Positions 38,101 through 51,100 of a DNA stretch of 64,000 nt are shown here, piece by piece; within the stretch, counting starts at the first letter, position 1, and each line of letters begins with the position of its first letter. A program made the position numbers and the translations under genes. The notes below the pieces were generated by a model that saw only the letters and a list, made by a program, of their open reading frames with translations, did no database searches and had not been told where the DNA came from. The stretch is from Strix aluco (lineage: Eukaryota > Chordata > Aves > Strigiformes > Strigidae): contig NC_133931.1 in assembly GCF_031877795.1 (NCBI RefSeq), forward strand, positions 136,376,621 through 136,440,620, written 5' to 3'.

Positions 38101-38439
38101 ATGGCAACTGGGGACAGGATTTTGGAAGGTACTAGTGAACTGGGACACCATTCAAGCCAATTAAAAACAGTAACAAAAACTTGGTACTGACTAGTAGGAA
38201 GTTATCAATAGGTATGGAGGATTTTGACTACCTGTGAGTAAAAATATTTAACCCTCAAACTAAGGAAGTGTACGGATGTGGAAAGGTAACAAGAAGCACG
38301 GTGGAAACGTGACTGTTAATAAAAATTTCTAAAAAATTTGGGAAGAGGAACAAATATGTAGATGAGCAGCTGGTGAAACAGTAGTCCAAATACTTTACTG
38401 CCCTGGAGGAGTAAATCCCTGGATGTTCCCTTTCGATTA
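32117..38439. other. Intergenic sequence, third part
   Basis: It runs up to the TSPAN13 CpG island. I find no gene, RNA or recognisable repeat; distal regulatory elements cannot be judged without alignment. Confidence 0.6.
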
Positions 38440-38554
38440 CCCGGGGTCATCGATTACACATCTGTACCATCATGGAAGCGGCAAGGAGGAACCTCTCATT
38501 CCCTAAACAACAAAATGGCCGAGGAGATGCCAAACCGCCACTGAGCCCCCTCAG
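38440..38554 (+). other. Possible alternative 5' exon upstream of TSPAN13
   Basis: At the left edge of the CpG island a strong donor CAG/GTAAGG occurs at 38552-38560. In front of it a frame from ATG at 38472 is open for 27 codons up to the donor. An AAAATGGCCG word at 38512-38521 resembles a YY1 site. Spliced to TSPAN13 exon 2 this frame would stop within three codons, so any transcript would probably use it as 5' UTR or be noncoding. Confidence 0.3.
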
Positions 38555-38898
38555 GTAAGGCCCCAGCGCGTTTCCCTCTCCCCAGCTCGTCCCGCCGGCG
38601 GGACACACAGCCAGCGGCCAGCCCCCTCCAGCAGCGGGGCAGGAGGCGTTGCTAGGGCTGGGGACCGGAGCCCCGAGGCCCGGCAGCTCCCAGCGTTCCA
38701 TCCCGGGGTCGCCGAGGCCCCAGCGGCCTTCGTAACAATAGCGGGAGAGAAAGCGGCGGGGTCGGCACCGCCCCCGGCCACAACCCGGGCGGGGCGGGGC
38801 CGGGCCCTGGGTGCCCGCAGATAACGGGGGCCGGGGCCGACGGGCCGAACCGCCGCGCGCGCGCCCTTCCTCCGTCCCAGCCCCCTCCGCGCTTGCTC

Positions 38899-38906
38899 AT
38901 TTGCAT
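38899..38906 (+). promoter_or_regulatory. Octamer motif (POU/Oct site)
   Basis: An exact ATTTGCAT lying 27 bp upstream of the CCAAT box within the TSPAN13 promoter. Confidence 0.55.
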
Positions 38907-38932
38907 ATCGTTACCTTTGCGCCCGGCAGCGG

Positions 38933-38937
38933 CCAAT
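38933..38937 (+). promoter_or_regulatory. CCAAT box (NF-Y type)
   Basis: The context GGCCAATCAGCG fits the NF-Y consensus well. Confidence 0.7.
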
Positions 38938-39039
38938 CAGCGGGCGCGGCGGCGCGCGCCGCTCACCTGCTGCGGCTGCGGCCGCGCCCGCCTGCTGGCG
39001 GGGGGCGGGGTGGGGCGGCCCCTAGCTGCTCGGTTCCCC

Positions 39040-39058
39040 GGCGGCGGCGGCGGCGGCG
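39040..39058 (+). repeat. GGC triplet repeat in TSPAN13 5' UTR
   Basis: About six GGC units directly before the start codon, probably transcribed in the 5' UTR. Confidence 0.85.
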
Positions 39059-39060
39059 CG

Positions 39061-39123
39061 ATGGTGTGCGGGGGCTTCGCCTGCTCCAAGAACTGCCTCT
39101 GCGCCCTCAACCTGCTCTACACG
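39061..39123 (+). CDS. TSPAN13: TSPAN13 coding exon 1
   Basis: 21 codons, [12 protein letters not shown] through NLLYT, with the donor GTGTGT at 39124. It encodes the cytoplasmic N-terminus with membrane-proximal cysteines (likely palmitoylated, by family) and the start of TM1. Confidence 0.98.
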
Positions 39124-42100
39124 GTGTGTGGCCGCCGCGCTGGGGCGAGGCGGGGGGGCGGGAGGGACGCGGTTGGCCTCGGCGGGGTCTCCCTCGTTGT
39201 GCGGGTGTCGCCGCCGGGTGGGTGGGGAGGGGAGGCGGCAGGGCTCGTTCCGGCCTGAGGCGGCCTCCGCCCGGCGGGCTGGCGCTGAGGGGCCGGGGGC
39301 GCTCCCAGCCGGGGCTGCCGCTCAGTCGCGGCCTCTGGCTGGGTGGGGAGGGTGGCACCGATCCGGCCGGGCTTTGTCACCGCAGGGACGTGGCGACTCC
39401 TGGGGATCAAAATCCAGGGTGGGCCGGGAGCGGGCGGCAGGGCGAGCGCTGCCCGCCCGCGTTGGGGGTATCACATCTCCCCCCGCCGGGCCGGGCCGAG
39501 CTGGTCTGAGTAGGGGGTGGCCCCGTGGCGAGGGGAGGCCCGGCCCGGCGGTGCCTTTTTTCCCCTGTCTGGAAAGGTCGCTGCGCCAACCCAGGCGTGA
39601 ACGAGGAAGGGTTTATTTTGTTAACAAGTGCAGTTCGGTGAGTGGCAAGTGTCATGGAGGTGTCTTGAGTCCTACGAGACCCGTACAGGCAAAGCACCTT
39701 GGAGAGTGAGGGGAGTGTGCTGGAGAGGCCCCCAGCCGCCGAGTAAGTCAGACTACTTCGGGGTGGTAAGGAGCATGTGGGGGGGGGGGGGGGGGGGGAA
39801 AAGCCATGTGCTCAACTGAAATAACTGATTTGCTGCCCCAGGCAGGTGCCTGCGTTTGTTTGGGCAAGTTGGAGGATGTGTTTTCAACAGAGAAGAATAA
39901 AATCTCCAGTTTTGGTATAGCTGTGGGTTTTTCTTCTCGTTACTTTAAAATGACACGGAAATAGCAAGAAATGGGACTACGTGTAATGGCTTCCTCTCAC
40001 AGCCCTTCTGGAGAGGTAGTATGTCCTCTAATGTTTCATGTTAACAGCCGTGCTTGGGGATGACTTTCGGCACACTGAAATTGGGGTCAGCTGGTGCTTT
40101 CGGGCAGTTCTATCAGTGCTTTTCTGAAAGCACTGCCTGACCTCGATGAAAGGCAAGACAGGAAAACAAACAGGTCTAATGTTGTTCATCAGAACAAACA
40201 GTTCACATAGCTGGCGGTTACTGGACCTGATGGTAATCACCAGGATGGAGCATGGATGGATGTAGAAGTGCCTGTGCTGAAGTCAGAGTTGTTTCTTATT
40301 ATATTCTTTCGATGTATGAGGTGACCCTTGTTCTGTCAGAAAAGAGCGGAACAAAAACCTTAATATAGGCGAGGCAGTGCTACTGCACATGCTTCCTTGG
40401 AGGAGCTTGCAGAGTGGGGTATGTCCCTGAAAAAGTGTCTGCAGCATTAGGGAGCCCAGCCTACCCTCTATGAAGGTCGCCCGGCATCCCTGTGATGCTA
40501 CAGGTTGCCCATGCTACCCCTAGCCAGAGTAGAGAGGAGTAGGGAGGCATTGCCTTGTTTGGCATCTGTAGTTGGAGGTAAATTTAGTGTATGTAGACTG
40601 TCATGATGAAGGTAAGTTAAAATCATAAAATAGCCCAGGTTGGAAGGGACCTCAAAAGATCATCTTGGCCAACTTTTAGTTGGATTGCCCCGTTCCAATG
40701 GATGGGTTATAGGTGAATTGTCACATACTGATTTCTCTTTTCAGTAAACCAAAGGTTAATGCAAGACTTCTTTTTGCTGCTGTTGTTGTTATTATTTCTT
40801 GAGTGACAGAAGTGTGAGAGAAGTCTGGATCTTTCTGACATGATACCTGCACAAATCTCGTTTTGATATCCTGTGGACAGCAGGTGTTTTTTTCTGAAGA
40901 CAACACTTATTCCTACAGCCATATATTAACTAGGTGTAAGGGGTCTGGTAGGTCTTTTGCACATCTTTGGCTTCAGCAAGGGTGGGTTGATCTTTAGGAC
41001 CTCTGTAGTTCTGTTTGTGATACCTGTAAAATGCACCTATGACCTTAATCTTGCTCTGATGCCTCCTTGAGTAGAATTTACTTTGTGGGTGTCACTTGGT
41101 ATTCTTTCATCTGACCTGTGCAGAACATATGTTTTTGCTGAAGGAAGGAAGGAAGGCTTCTTTGAATTATAGTAGCTAGAATGTCTGATTATTATTACTT
41201 CTGTTGCTTGTTAATTATAGGCAAGATACAAGACTAATGCTTTTAAATTCTGAGTTATTCTGAGAAATAACATTTAAGGTGTTTAGTTGGCCTGGTAGAG
41301 TTGATCTAGCAAAATGTGTGCGCTTCTCTGTTTCTTCGTTAGACAAAAACCTGGCAATACAAGTCTTGGATTGCAACAGCACAGTGAATGATGGGCTTAT
41401 TTTTTCCTGAATGGAAAAAAGTACCAAAGACAACCAGAGCAAGAACTTCATTGTCATCTTTTAAAACGATGTCAATTCACAGTGATAATTGGTGGGAAGG
41501 GAGTAGTGGGGGTTAGAAGGGATATAAGGTCAAATGGGTAACACTTCTTGAATGTTTTTCTAGCTAGCATTGATGTGTCTGTATCACATGCTTGGAATGA
41601 ATTAGCTCTCAGAACTGTATGGTGGGGGTTACAGTTTATATTCTGCTTTTCTCAAAACGGTCCTAGAATAGGATATTGGAGCTTCATTTTTTTGTGGGTT
41701 CTTTTTTGAATGCTGTCTTGTTTTACTTTTTATGATAGTACACCAAGAAAAATATATGTCCTGGCAGTAATAAATCAGTTACTGGCTTAAGGCGATAAAC
41801 CAGAAACTCACTAACCTAATTGCTCGCTTAATATTGTTTTCAGATGGTACTTTGCTGATGACTTTTGGTTGTTTTCTGGACTAAGTTAATGTCTTTAGGC
41901 CCTGATTCTATTTTTAAATTTATTTTATATGCGTAAGTCTAGCATCTATGCTGAGTCTTGCTGACTTCAGTATGGTTCCTTGTAATTGAGACTACTTGTT
42001 GACTCTGTGTATGTAATGACGTGTATTGCTGGAATGACGTGTCTTACATGGAAGAACTGTCTGCATACAAAGACCTTTAAAATACTGGTTTTGAGTATCT

Positions 42101-45100
42101 GACCAATTTTGGGTTTTTTTTTATTCAATCATACTAATATTTCCCATCAAATGGCAAACCCATACAAACTATTTAAAATGCCTTTCCACAGGTTTCATCC
42201 GAATTCAAGGATGTGTACATAACTCAAGGCTTCTAATCTTCCAGGTATGAGAACCCAAGATGCTGGCTCCACCAATAATTGCTTGCTTTAACCAGACAAG
42301 GATTTCCTTAGGTAGACAGTGTTCCTTCCAAGGAAGTCTTGAGTAATTGTGTTGAAGCGTGAACAGTTGATACTTTATTTAAAATCAGATTCTCATAAAA
42401 AATAAAGGAAGTTCCTAGGCCCTAGCTAGTGATGAAAGATTGAAGTGGTAGCTGAGCCACAAGATTAAAAAAAAAAAATAAAAATACTGACAGTTAATTT
42501 GGATGGTGTGCTGTTTTTGTCACCCAAGCAGCTACTTAATTATTGCTGCAGCAGCAAACATGAACTGTTTGTTGTCAGTATGTAAACATCTTGCCTTTGT
42601 TTTGATAAGCAGGCTTTGAGTTCTTCTTACACCTAGAGCGGCCATTTGATTTAAAGTAAAACATATGGTACTTTTACCATTAAAAATGTGTATTTTTTAG
42701 TAGCACAGAGTTCATGCCATAAAAGCATCCATGTTTCCTCTTAACACTAGAAAGTACATTTGTCAAAATCATTTACTTTTTATAATACTTTGCTCTCTGA
42801 ACTTGTTTTCTAGACTGTCCTGGTTTTTGCATAACTTTCCAAAGCATTGTATTTGAAAGAGGGTTTTTTTTTCTATTGCTGCCTTTTGTTCTCTGAGTGC
42901 AGTATTTATTGAAAGTGTAATTAGTGCATTTCTGCCTTCTTTATCAAAATTGCTTTTCCTGTATTATTGAAGTATACAAAGATGAGTACACAAATCTTCA
43001 GATTTGGACAGCATGTGTTTGACATGATAGATTTTTTTTTTTTAATAGCACTTGTCTTAGTTGCAGCATTCCTGATGCAGAGGAGTGAGCATGTTCCATC
43101 TTCTGTGCAGATCTGCTAGCTCCATCTCCCTTCTCTCTGCATAGGGGAAATCTAGTGTTTGAGGCAGGGTGAATATCTGGATTTTCCTAGGGAAAGGGAA
43201 TGTGACTTTGTTTTCTGATAATTCCTGACTGTTGTAGTGGCTACATAGATCCAGGTACTAGCAGACAGGAATTAGAGAAACACAATTCTTACCTCATGTG
43301 CCAGTTTCTGTCACAGTGGTAAATGAACCTGTGATCTCTGACTTCAATTCCATTTTGGTTTGTATAAGCTTGTTTTCAGCTGTAAGAAGCAACCAGTAAA
43401 TAGCCTGCTATTTGCTGTGTCTGACGGTCTATGCTCAGCATTTAGGAGTGCAGTGTCAAGAGTTTGCCCCAGCACCAGCCTGTGCTGGGCTGGTCTAGCT
43501 CACCATCCGAACTAGATGCTCTGCAGATGGGGCAGGTTGCCTTGAAGCCATTTCTGTCATTCTCAAGGACATTTTGAAGGTGACAGTATAAGCTCTGCTA
43601 TCTAGTCTTGAGGTGTAAATAAAACAGTGGTGCAGAAGCTCTCAGGTATGTTGCAAGGAAGGTTAATGTTGGTCATGTCAGTTTAGTCTTGGTGGCGTTT
43701 TCTTGTTTTCATTGGCTTTTTGGGAAGGTTTCTATGCTCACTGTGGTAGAACATGGAAGAGTGACTGTAGCAAAAATATAGATGCATATTTTAAGACTTT
43801 TCCTCAGAGCTTGGGAATGCCCTCAGCTCCACTGTTTGTGAGTTTATAGCCAAAGTGACAGTGGTTTGTGGTAGCAGGTCAGAATTGAGACATGTACTGA
43901 TCTGTAGACCAGGTATGAGCGGGTTTTGTTTTTTCACTTGTCTTGCACAGAGTGCTTAGTGGCATTTAGAGCTAGGAAGGCAAACTGCGTAGTGAAAGAA
44001 CTGGAGAATGACAGGGCACAGAAGGAGGAGGCTATATGGAACATGGTATGTTTTGATACCACTTTGGGTGGAATCAGCCATCCTCGTGGTGCAGATGGAT
44101 ACTTTAAAACCAGCACAATTTAAAACCAGCACAACCAAGAAGCCCTTTGAATGCCCTGTAGTAGCCTTGTAGCTTAAATCATTAGTTGTATTCCTTGTAC
44201 TGTTGCTTTTGTGTTGAGGGAGATACATGTGTGGAAGAAGGATCTGTGGGATAGCTGGGCTTCCTGAAAATGTTTTGCAACTTCTTAAAAAGCAATGAAC
44301 AAGCAAGCAAGCAAAAGTAAGCATTTCAGAAGATTGTTGTTCCTGCTCCACAGCAGAAAACTTCCATTTCCAAAGACTAGGGAGTATAAAACCAGCTAAA
44401 TCTCACTGCCGTTTTAATGTGAAAGAAACTTGTTACATGGTCAAAAGCAATTAGATCTTAATTATTGGCCAATAACATGAAGAACTCTGAACAAGGGCTG
44501 AAACTGAAAGAACTGGCTTTGGTGATAAGAGACAGGAATGCTGCCTTTCACATAAATTGCTTGTTCCACATCATGTGTCTCAAGGCTGTTCAGTAACCAG
44601 ACTACTGATCACTCTTCATTTAAAGAAGTCACCTAAAGGTGGAAGATTGTGCTTTCTGTTATCTCTGGGTATCTCCAAAGGGTTGCTTTCCTTACTGCTT
44701 GGCCTTTACTTTGCTTTCAGTAAAGCCGAAGAAGTACCGTAAGGAGGTAAAAGTTGCTTACAGTTGGCTAGCTTACAGCTCAATTTAGCTTGGTCTCAAC
44801 TTGCTAAAGATGCACCACTATATACTGCCTGTTGTTTTAACGTGGTGATTTTTGATGAAGTGCAGAGAATCGATAGAATTGTCTTGTAGATTCTCTGTGG
44901 CTGTGCGGAAAGGGTTGACCAAGTTGAAGGAGAGGGTGGTGGAAAGCTCTGCCTTCAAAATACATACTATTTGAGGTTTAAACTTTAAAGCCCCCTTAAA
45001 AGAAGTAGAATATGAACTTACATGTGGAGAGAGAAGTTAGGGAGGATGTGTTTCATCATGTGTGTAATCTCTCTGGTTTTAGTTCCTGTTCCATATCCAG

Positions 45101-48100
45101 CCTGACAGCTATTCTGTAAATATTTCCTTTGCTGATACCAGTGTAAATGCTATATAATCTCTTTACTTGGGAATGGTGAGGCTGTATTTCTTGAAATTTA
45201 ACTTCTGAAATGCAGTTTTTACTGGCTCCTTTTTGAGCTGAGGCTACAAGACAACAGTGGGAACACAACTTCTGCGTATGACTTCCTTCCTAGTGAGCAG
45301 TTCAAGCTAGTTGAAATACTGAAAAGTTGCTAGTTAGTCAAAACAGCAGATTTGCTTGTGGCTTGCTGTTGAAGGAAGAAGGAACTGGTTTTGACATTTG
45401 AATTGTTTCTCAGTGGTGTTGTCTAGAGAAATCATTTGTCAGTACCTTGGTTTCTTTTTGTAGTGTAGACTGAGCTTGTTGATAAGTACACAAGGGGTAA
45501 GTGTGAAGAGAAACACTTTTTTCCAGTACAGGAATGAGGGAAGTTAGCAGCTATATGCAAATAAGAACTTGGATGTAAAGAATAGAGCAAATCATGATTT
45601 TTTTTTTTTTTTGGTAGAAGTAGTAATTTATGCAGCAATAAGGGGAAAGAGAACCTGAGAAGTACTGTAAAGGCTAATGCTTTAATCACGTTAATAAGAA
45701 GTTACATGGAGAACAGGACAATCAAACTTGTGATGACTTTACCTCTGTGACAAAGAAATTATTCTTTGTCTACAGATTGTTATTTTTGAAACATCTCTGA
45801 AGTTCAAGTGTGTGTGTGTGTATATATTTATAAAAAAAATATAATGGAAGTCATCTAAAGTGGAGTCTGATCTGTTCCTCTGATCTTGAATTTGCAGACC
45901 CTAAAATCTTTCCTATAGAGATGCTGACATTGAAGTAACATCTTGTCTATTGGCAGTATGATTGAATTTTTTTTTTCTTTTGACTCCATAGGAAAAGTAC
46001 TCAATCTACTGATCTTTACTTAGGATTTGTGCTACCTATAGGTTTGTTCCGGTAAAGCATTTACTTGATTTTTAAATTGATGAGTTTATATATTGGATTA
46101 CACAAAGCCTGTGTTTGTGTGTGTGCTTTTTAAATAAGGTTGCTAGGGTTTATATCGATGGAGAAGATAGTATACAGTAAATGAGGATATTAATTTTAAA
46201 ATACTAGCTGTCCCTGTGGGGGACACTAGCTTTTCTGCCTTGTGGACAGTATGTGCTTGTAGCATCTTTCTGTGATAAAATTGCTAGAGCTTGAGACTGT
46301 AATAAATACTTTTGCTCTTGATGCCTGTTGGCTTTCTATGTAAACATGCCTGAAGTGAATGGGACCTTTTAAATCACTTCTGAGAACAAGACTTGTACTT
46401 GTGGTTTTGAAGCTAAGTACTTCTGAAAAAATCAGTTGTTGATCTTTTATAGAGACCTTCTTACTGCTTGGAAGAAGGTGTTCTGTTGATACGGGTTTAG
46501 GAGTTATTTAATGAGTTAGATGGTACAGAAGAGTCTTTGGTCAGTGCTAAATCTGTCTCTTACCGGCCTGTTAAAACTTTGATTTTGGTGTGGAGAGTGG
46601 CAAATTTTCCATGGTGGAAGAGCTGGCTGTGGTGTGTGGGAGCATTGGTTGGAAGGGACTTCTGGGGCTCATCTGTACAAGCACTTGCTCAGGGTGGGAT
46701 TATGAATAACATTTGTTTGCCAGCTATGGCTTTGTCTACTGAGTCTTGAAAACCTCTGAGAGCAAAGATTATCACCTCTCTGAGTATGGCACCAAACCAT
46801 CTTGCAGATGTTTTTTCCTAATGTCCAGTCTGAACCTCCCAAGCTGATACTTGTGAGACTGAGAAGAGTTTGCTTCCGTTGTTTTTGTAATGCTGCTTCA
46901 GTTGCTATTAGATTATCCCTAGGCTGCCTCTTTGTCAGACTAAACAAACCCAGCTCCATCACCTGCTTCTCAAACATCATCTGCAAGGCTGCAGGCCATT
47001 TTGGTGGCTCTTTCCAGGTTCTCAAATTTCTTTTCGATCTGGGGGGCTTGAAATAGGACACAGTATTTGAGCTGCATCTCACCAGCGATGTGTTTCTTTT
47101 GATTGCACTCCTCTTTGGCTTTCCCTGTTTGCAATGAGAGCAGACTTTTGGCTCATATTCAACTTGGCAACCAGTTTGATCTCCAGATCTATCTCAGTAA
47201 GACTGTTGTTCAACCGGTCTGTTCCCAGGCACCACTGAGGCACCCCAGGAGCAGAATTTTGCACTTCATAAGGTTCCTCTTGGCTTATTCCTCAAGTTTA
47301 TCAAGGTGCATCTCAGTTGAACCTCTGTTTGGAGAGTCAATCAGTCTTCCTTGTTTAGTATCATCCACAAATTTTCTGAGAATCCATTCTGTTGTAGCAC
47401 CCACATTGTTGATGAAGATACTGTATAATATTGGCCCTAGAATCAGCCTTTGTGGTGCTTCTTACCTGGTACCAGCTGGATGCTGAGCCATCGATTACTA
47501 CCCTTTAAGCTCAGCAGTCCAGCCTGTTGCCATTCAGTCTAACAGGCTATTTCTCCAACCTGTACCTTTTAGCTTACTAATGGGACTACTGTGGGGAACA
47601 GGATCAGTCCTAATTGCTAAAAACTGGACTGTGATTTCATGTATTTCTGGTAGATTTATCAAGCAAATGTTTCAAGTGTTAGTAGCCAAGACTAGCTTTA
47701 TGTAAGTAAACTCATAGAGGTAAAACGGAATTTTACAGGTACTTCAGTCTTCCAAGTATGATGCTGTTTTCTTTGGGGGAGTTCTGATGCTGTGAAATGT
47801 GGTTTCAGTAAAATAAAATGTGACATTCAGAAGCTTTGTAGAGAGTCCTTTTTCCTTTATTTAACAGAAATGGGTGAGTTTTTTATAAGTAAATAAAGCT
47901 TGTATGTTTAGAATGTGCATATTACTCATTTAAAAGTAGTCAGGGTCTCTAAGTAATTTTGTTTCAAGTACATTGTACTACAAAGTGTTAGCAGCTTCAC
48001 TTAGAAATATATAAATCCTTTTGTTTCAAAACACTGGATTAAGCACTGTTGAGTAGTCATTTCTAGCAGCTAAACAGTGCGTAACGCTATGAGCCTTGCA

Positions 48101-51100
48101 TTGTTTCACAGACTTGTGAAACCCCTTCCCAAAACAGCTTATTTTTCATGTTTACAGTGGTGTGTGTTTACTTTAGTTTTTCACATTATGGCACTATATA
48201 ACTCTATATATAGTTTTATTGCTCCTCATTCAGATAGTCCAATCTAAACCTGAAAATGAAGGAATAACCATAATTTCATCTTTCAGTCAACATGTAGAGG
48301 AGTCAGGAGCTTAATACTAAATCTATTTCTGGTATGGTTTGTAAACTTGCAGTCTCCAGTTTTGAAACATGAAGTCAGTTTCCCATGATTTGAAGGGCCC
48401 CAAATTGGAGTAGCCAGTAGGTATTTTGACCCAAATCATGTGTCTGTCTGACTGGATACAGCATTTTCACATTGCTTGCCAACCAGTAGCATGGATCTGT
48501 GATCATACTGAATTTCCAGATGTTTTAGGGAATTAGACAATGGACAACTTTGTCATGTGAAAGAAGAGAAAATACAGCCTTGGTGTTATGGAGGTAAAGC
48601 TTGAAAATTAGGCTGATGGCTCTAAAACTAAAATGTGATCAAAAGAGACACTAAACTATTTTATGTTATTTTATTTTTCAAAGCTGGTCACCTGATTCCT
48701 GAACATCTGGGGTTCAATAATGGGTTTAAAAACCAGAGAGGCTTTTTCTCCACCTGAAAACCATAACAGTTCTAGATTCAGTAATGTGGCTGTTCTGCTA
48801 GAAAAGCTTTTTTGGGCCAGGGGGTCATAGTAATAACTTAGTGTCATACACACTAATGTCATGTACATATCATCAGAATAATGGAAGCTGAGTAACAGCA
48901 CCAAGAAGTAACCAGTACTCTGCAGCTCACACACTGTGTTTATCCTGTAGGTGTTGTAGGCACAGATTTTGTTTAGGTTTCTTATTTTTCTTATTAATCT
49001 ATTTCTTAGGTTTCTTAAGAATAAAACTTATTTAATCTAATTGTTTTAGATCTCTTATGAAACGAGCAAAGAGATGAACAAGTACACATTTTGGTATCCT
49101 GGAGGCAGATTGTTGAAAATAAAGATTTGTAGTCATAGCTTAGGCAGAGTAAAGAAGCATTGGTGAAAATGAATAGGAGCAAAGTTTCTTCTGCTTTTCT
49201 TTGTGAAATAAATTGAAATTTGATAGTGTCTTTGAGATTTTTTTTTTTAATGAGATAACACTTTGAAGAGCTGTGTAGTGGCAGTGTGAGTTCAGTGCTT
49301 AGAAGTTGGTGCAGAGCATGGGACGTCAGCCAGCACTTTCTGATTGGAAATTGGGTTATGGGATTTCTTTTGTTGTTCACTTCTGACGCTTATGTGGGAA
49401 AAAAAAAAAATCTTACCAGTGGTATGACACAATGAAATAAAGTGAATGGGCGTAGATCAGAACAGGTAGGTCTTGCCCTTAACTGTCTGATTAACAAGGC
49501 TAATTTTTAATGTAATAACATCAGGAAGTTTATAGCCCTGTGCAGCTTGCATTCAGATAATCTGTCTGTGGCAGAGCCAAGGCTTTTTATTTTGTTTTTA
49601 TTTTTCTTCCCCACTCTCTGTAATTTTAGATTCACAACATCTTGGCCCTGTGTTTTGGTTTAAAAATACATGTCATTTAAGGCTTTTTGTTGAAGAGAAA
49701 CAAATACAAATATGAATTAATGCTAAAACTACTGGTATTGAACAATTCCTTTGAATTTTATATCATTCTTTTGTCTCTTCATGGGGTAAGAGAGGTGTAG
49801 GTATGACACACATCCTTCTTCTTGCAGACTCAAATTTCTTGTGTGGATTACTGGCTTTTTGGTAAAAATGTTTTTTGAGATGTGTTCCTGTGTGCACACA
49901 TGAAAAAAACACCCAGTGTGTTTTGACCTCGATGAGCATCACTACTTGTTTTACTAGCTTTCTTGACATTATCTTAGATTTCCATGCTTCAAAAGCAGCA
50001 TTACATAGGTCAGTCTTCTAAAAGGTAGTTAAGTTGGAAAAATATACAGGCATATTTGGTATTAAAACCAACAGAAATGCCCTGCTGTAGTGTAACTATA
50101 CTGAAATGATAAGTTGGAAATTTCCTCCTCTTTTTTCCACCCCTCTGGGTAAGCAATAAAACATCCTGAGATATGTCTTGTTTGAATGGAAACTGGGTGA
50201 GCAAGTGTTAAGTGCTTGCTCTGTGTTTGTTGTCAGATAAAGCCAAGTAGTTGGACTAGACCAAGCTCTTACTGGTTTGTTTTGTTTCGTTTTTTTTTTT
50301 TTTTAAATAATGATACAACTTCTGGGTATTTTTTTGTGAGGTCAGGGTTTTGGAAAGTTAAAACTTGCATGTTTGAACGGTGTTATTTAACAAGAAGGTA
50401 GTGGGTGATATGTTACACTTAGGTCTAACAAATGAGAGTGGTCGGCATCTTGTGTATTGGACATCTGGGTTGGCTTTTTCTGCTGCTTCCCTCCTGCTGT
50501 ACCTCATTACAGATTTCTCTGCAGCTTTTCATGCTGGAATATTTTTTTTTTGTTCTGTGTTTTTGTCATGGAAACAGGAAAGGCTGGAGCTTCCTGCCCA
50601 TATAAACAATAAATCCCAGTAAACTAACTGGGACAGATTCTGCCTGCCTTCCCTGAATACCATCTTTAAAAGGAAGGAAACAGCATAAGTGTGTTCTGGG
50701 TATTGAAATAGGACTGACTTCATAGTAGAGCTATTTTCTTGAAGAAATATGTAGTGGAGACAGGGCACCTGTATTGTTCTACTACACGAAGTCCTTGAGG
50801 TACAGATCTAAAAAGTATTTTTATGTGTGACCTTGTTAACTTTGTGTTATATCATCAACTATGCAGAAGCTTCTGCAATGAATTAACTGTATTCCTGATA
50901 ACAGTAAGTTATGGCAAACTGCACTTTTTTACATGTTCAGAGCTGTGGAGCTGTATATCCTGTTTTCTTTAAGTACACTGCATCTGTGTCAGAAAACATC
51001 TGGAATTTTCATACTTCTTCCACTCTGTGAATTAAAGCCAATGATTTTTAGTTTATTTGTCAGTTCTGTTGTAATCTACACTTCAGTGTAGTGTCTCTAG

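Larger units (their letters stand above)
38440..39560 (+). promoter_or_regulatory. TSPAN13: CpG-island promoter of TSPAN13
   Basis: A dense G+C and CpG block that spans TSPAN13 exon 1. There is no TATA box. Visible elements are GC boxes near 38788-38801 and 39001-39018, an octamer ATTTGCAT at 38899-38906, a CCAAT box in GGCCAATCAG at 38931-38940, and a GGC repeat just before the ATG. The CCAAT box about 130 bp before the ATG suggests transcription starts near 38.97-39.03 kb. This is the typical layout of a broadly expressed gene. Confidence 0.9.

Noticed and set aside
38893-39060. An in-frame upstream ATG that would extend TSPAN13 by 56 residues
   Set aside because: It lies at the octamer and CCAAT promoter elements, probably upstream of transcription start. 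The extension is Gly/Arg-rich and absent from the family, and the conserved start MVCGGF has a good Kozak context.
38811-39709. Long overlapping open frames on both strands across the CpG island
   Set aside because: Stop codons are AT-rich, so all frames stay open in such GC-rich DNA. They overlap exon 1 of TSPAN13 in other frames and resemble no family.
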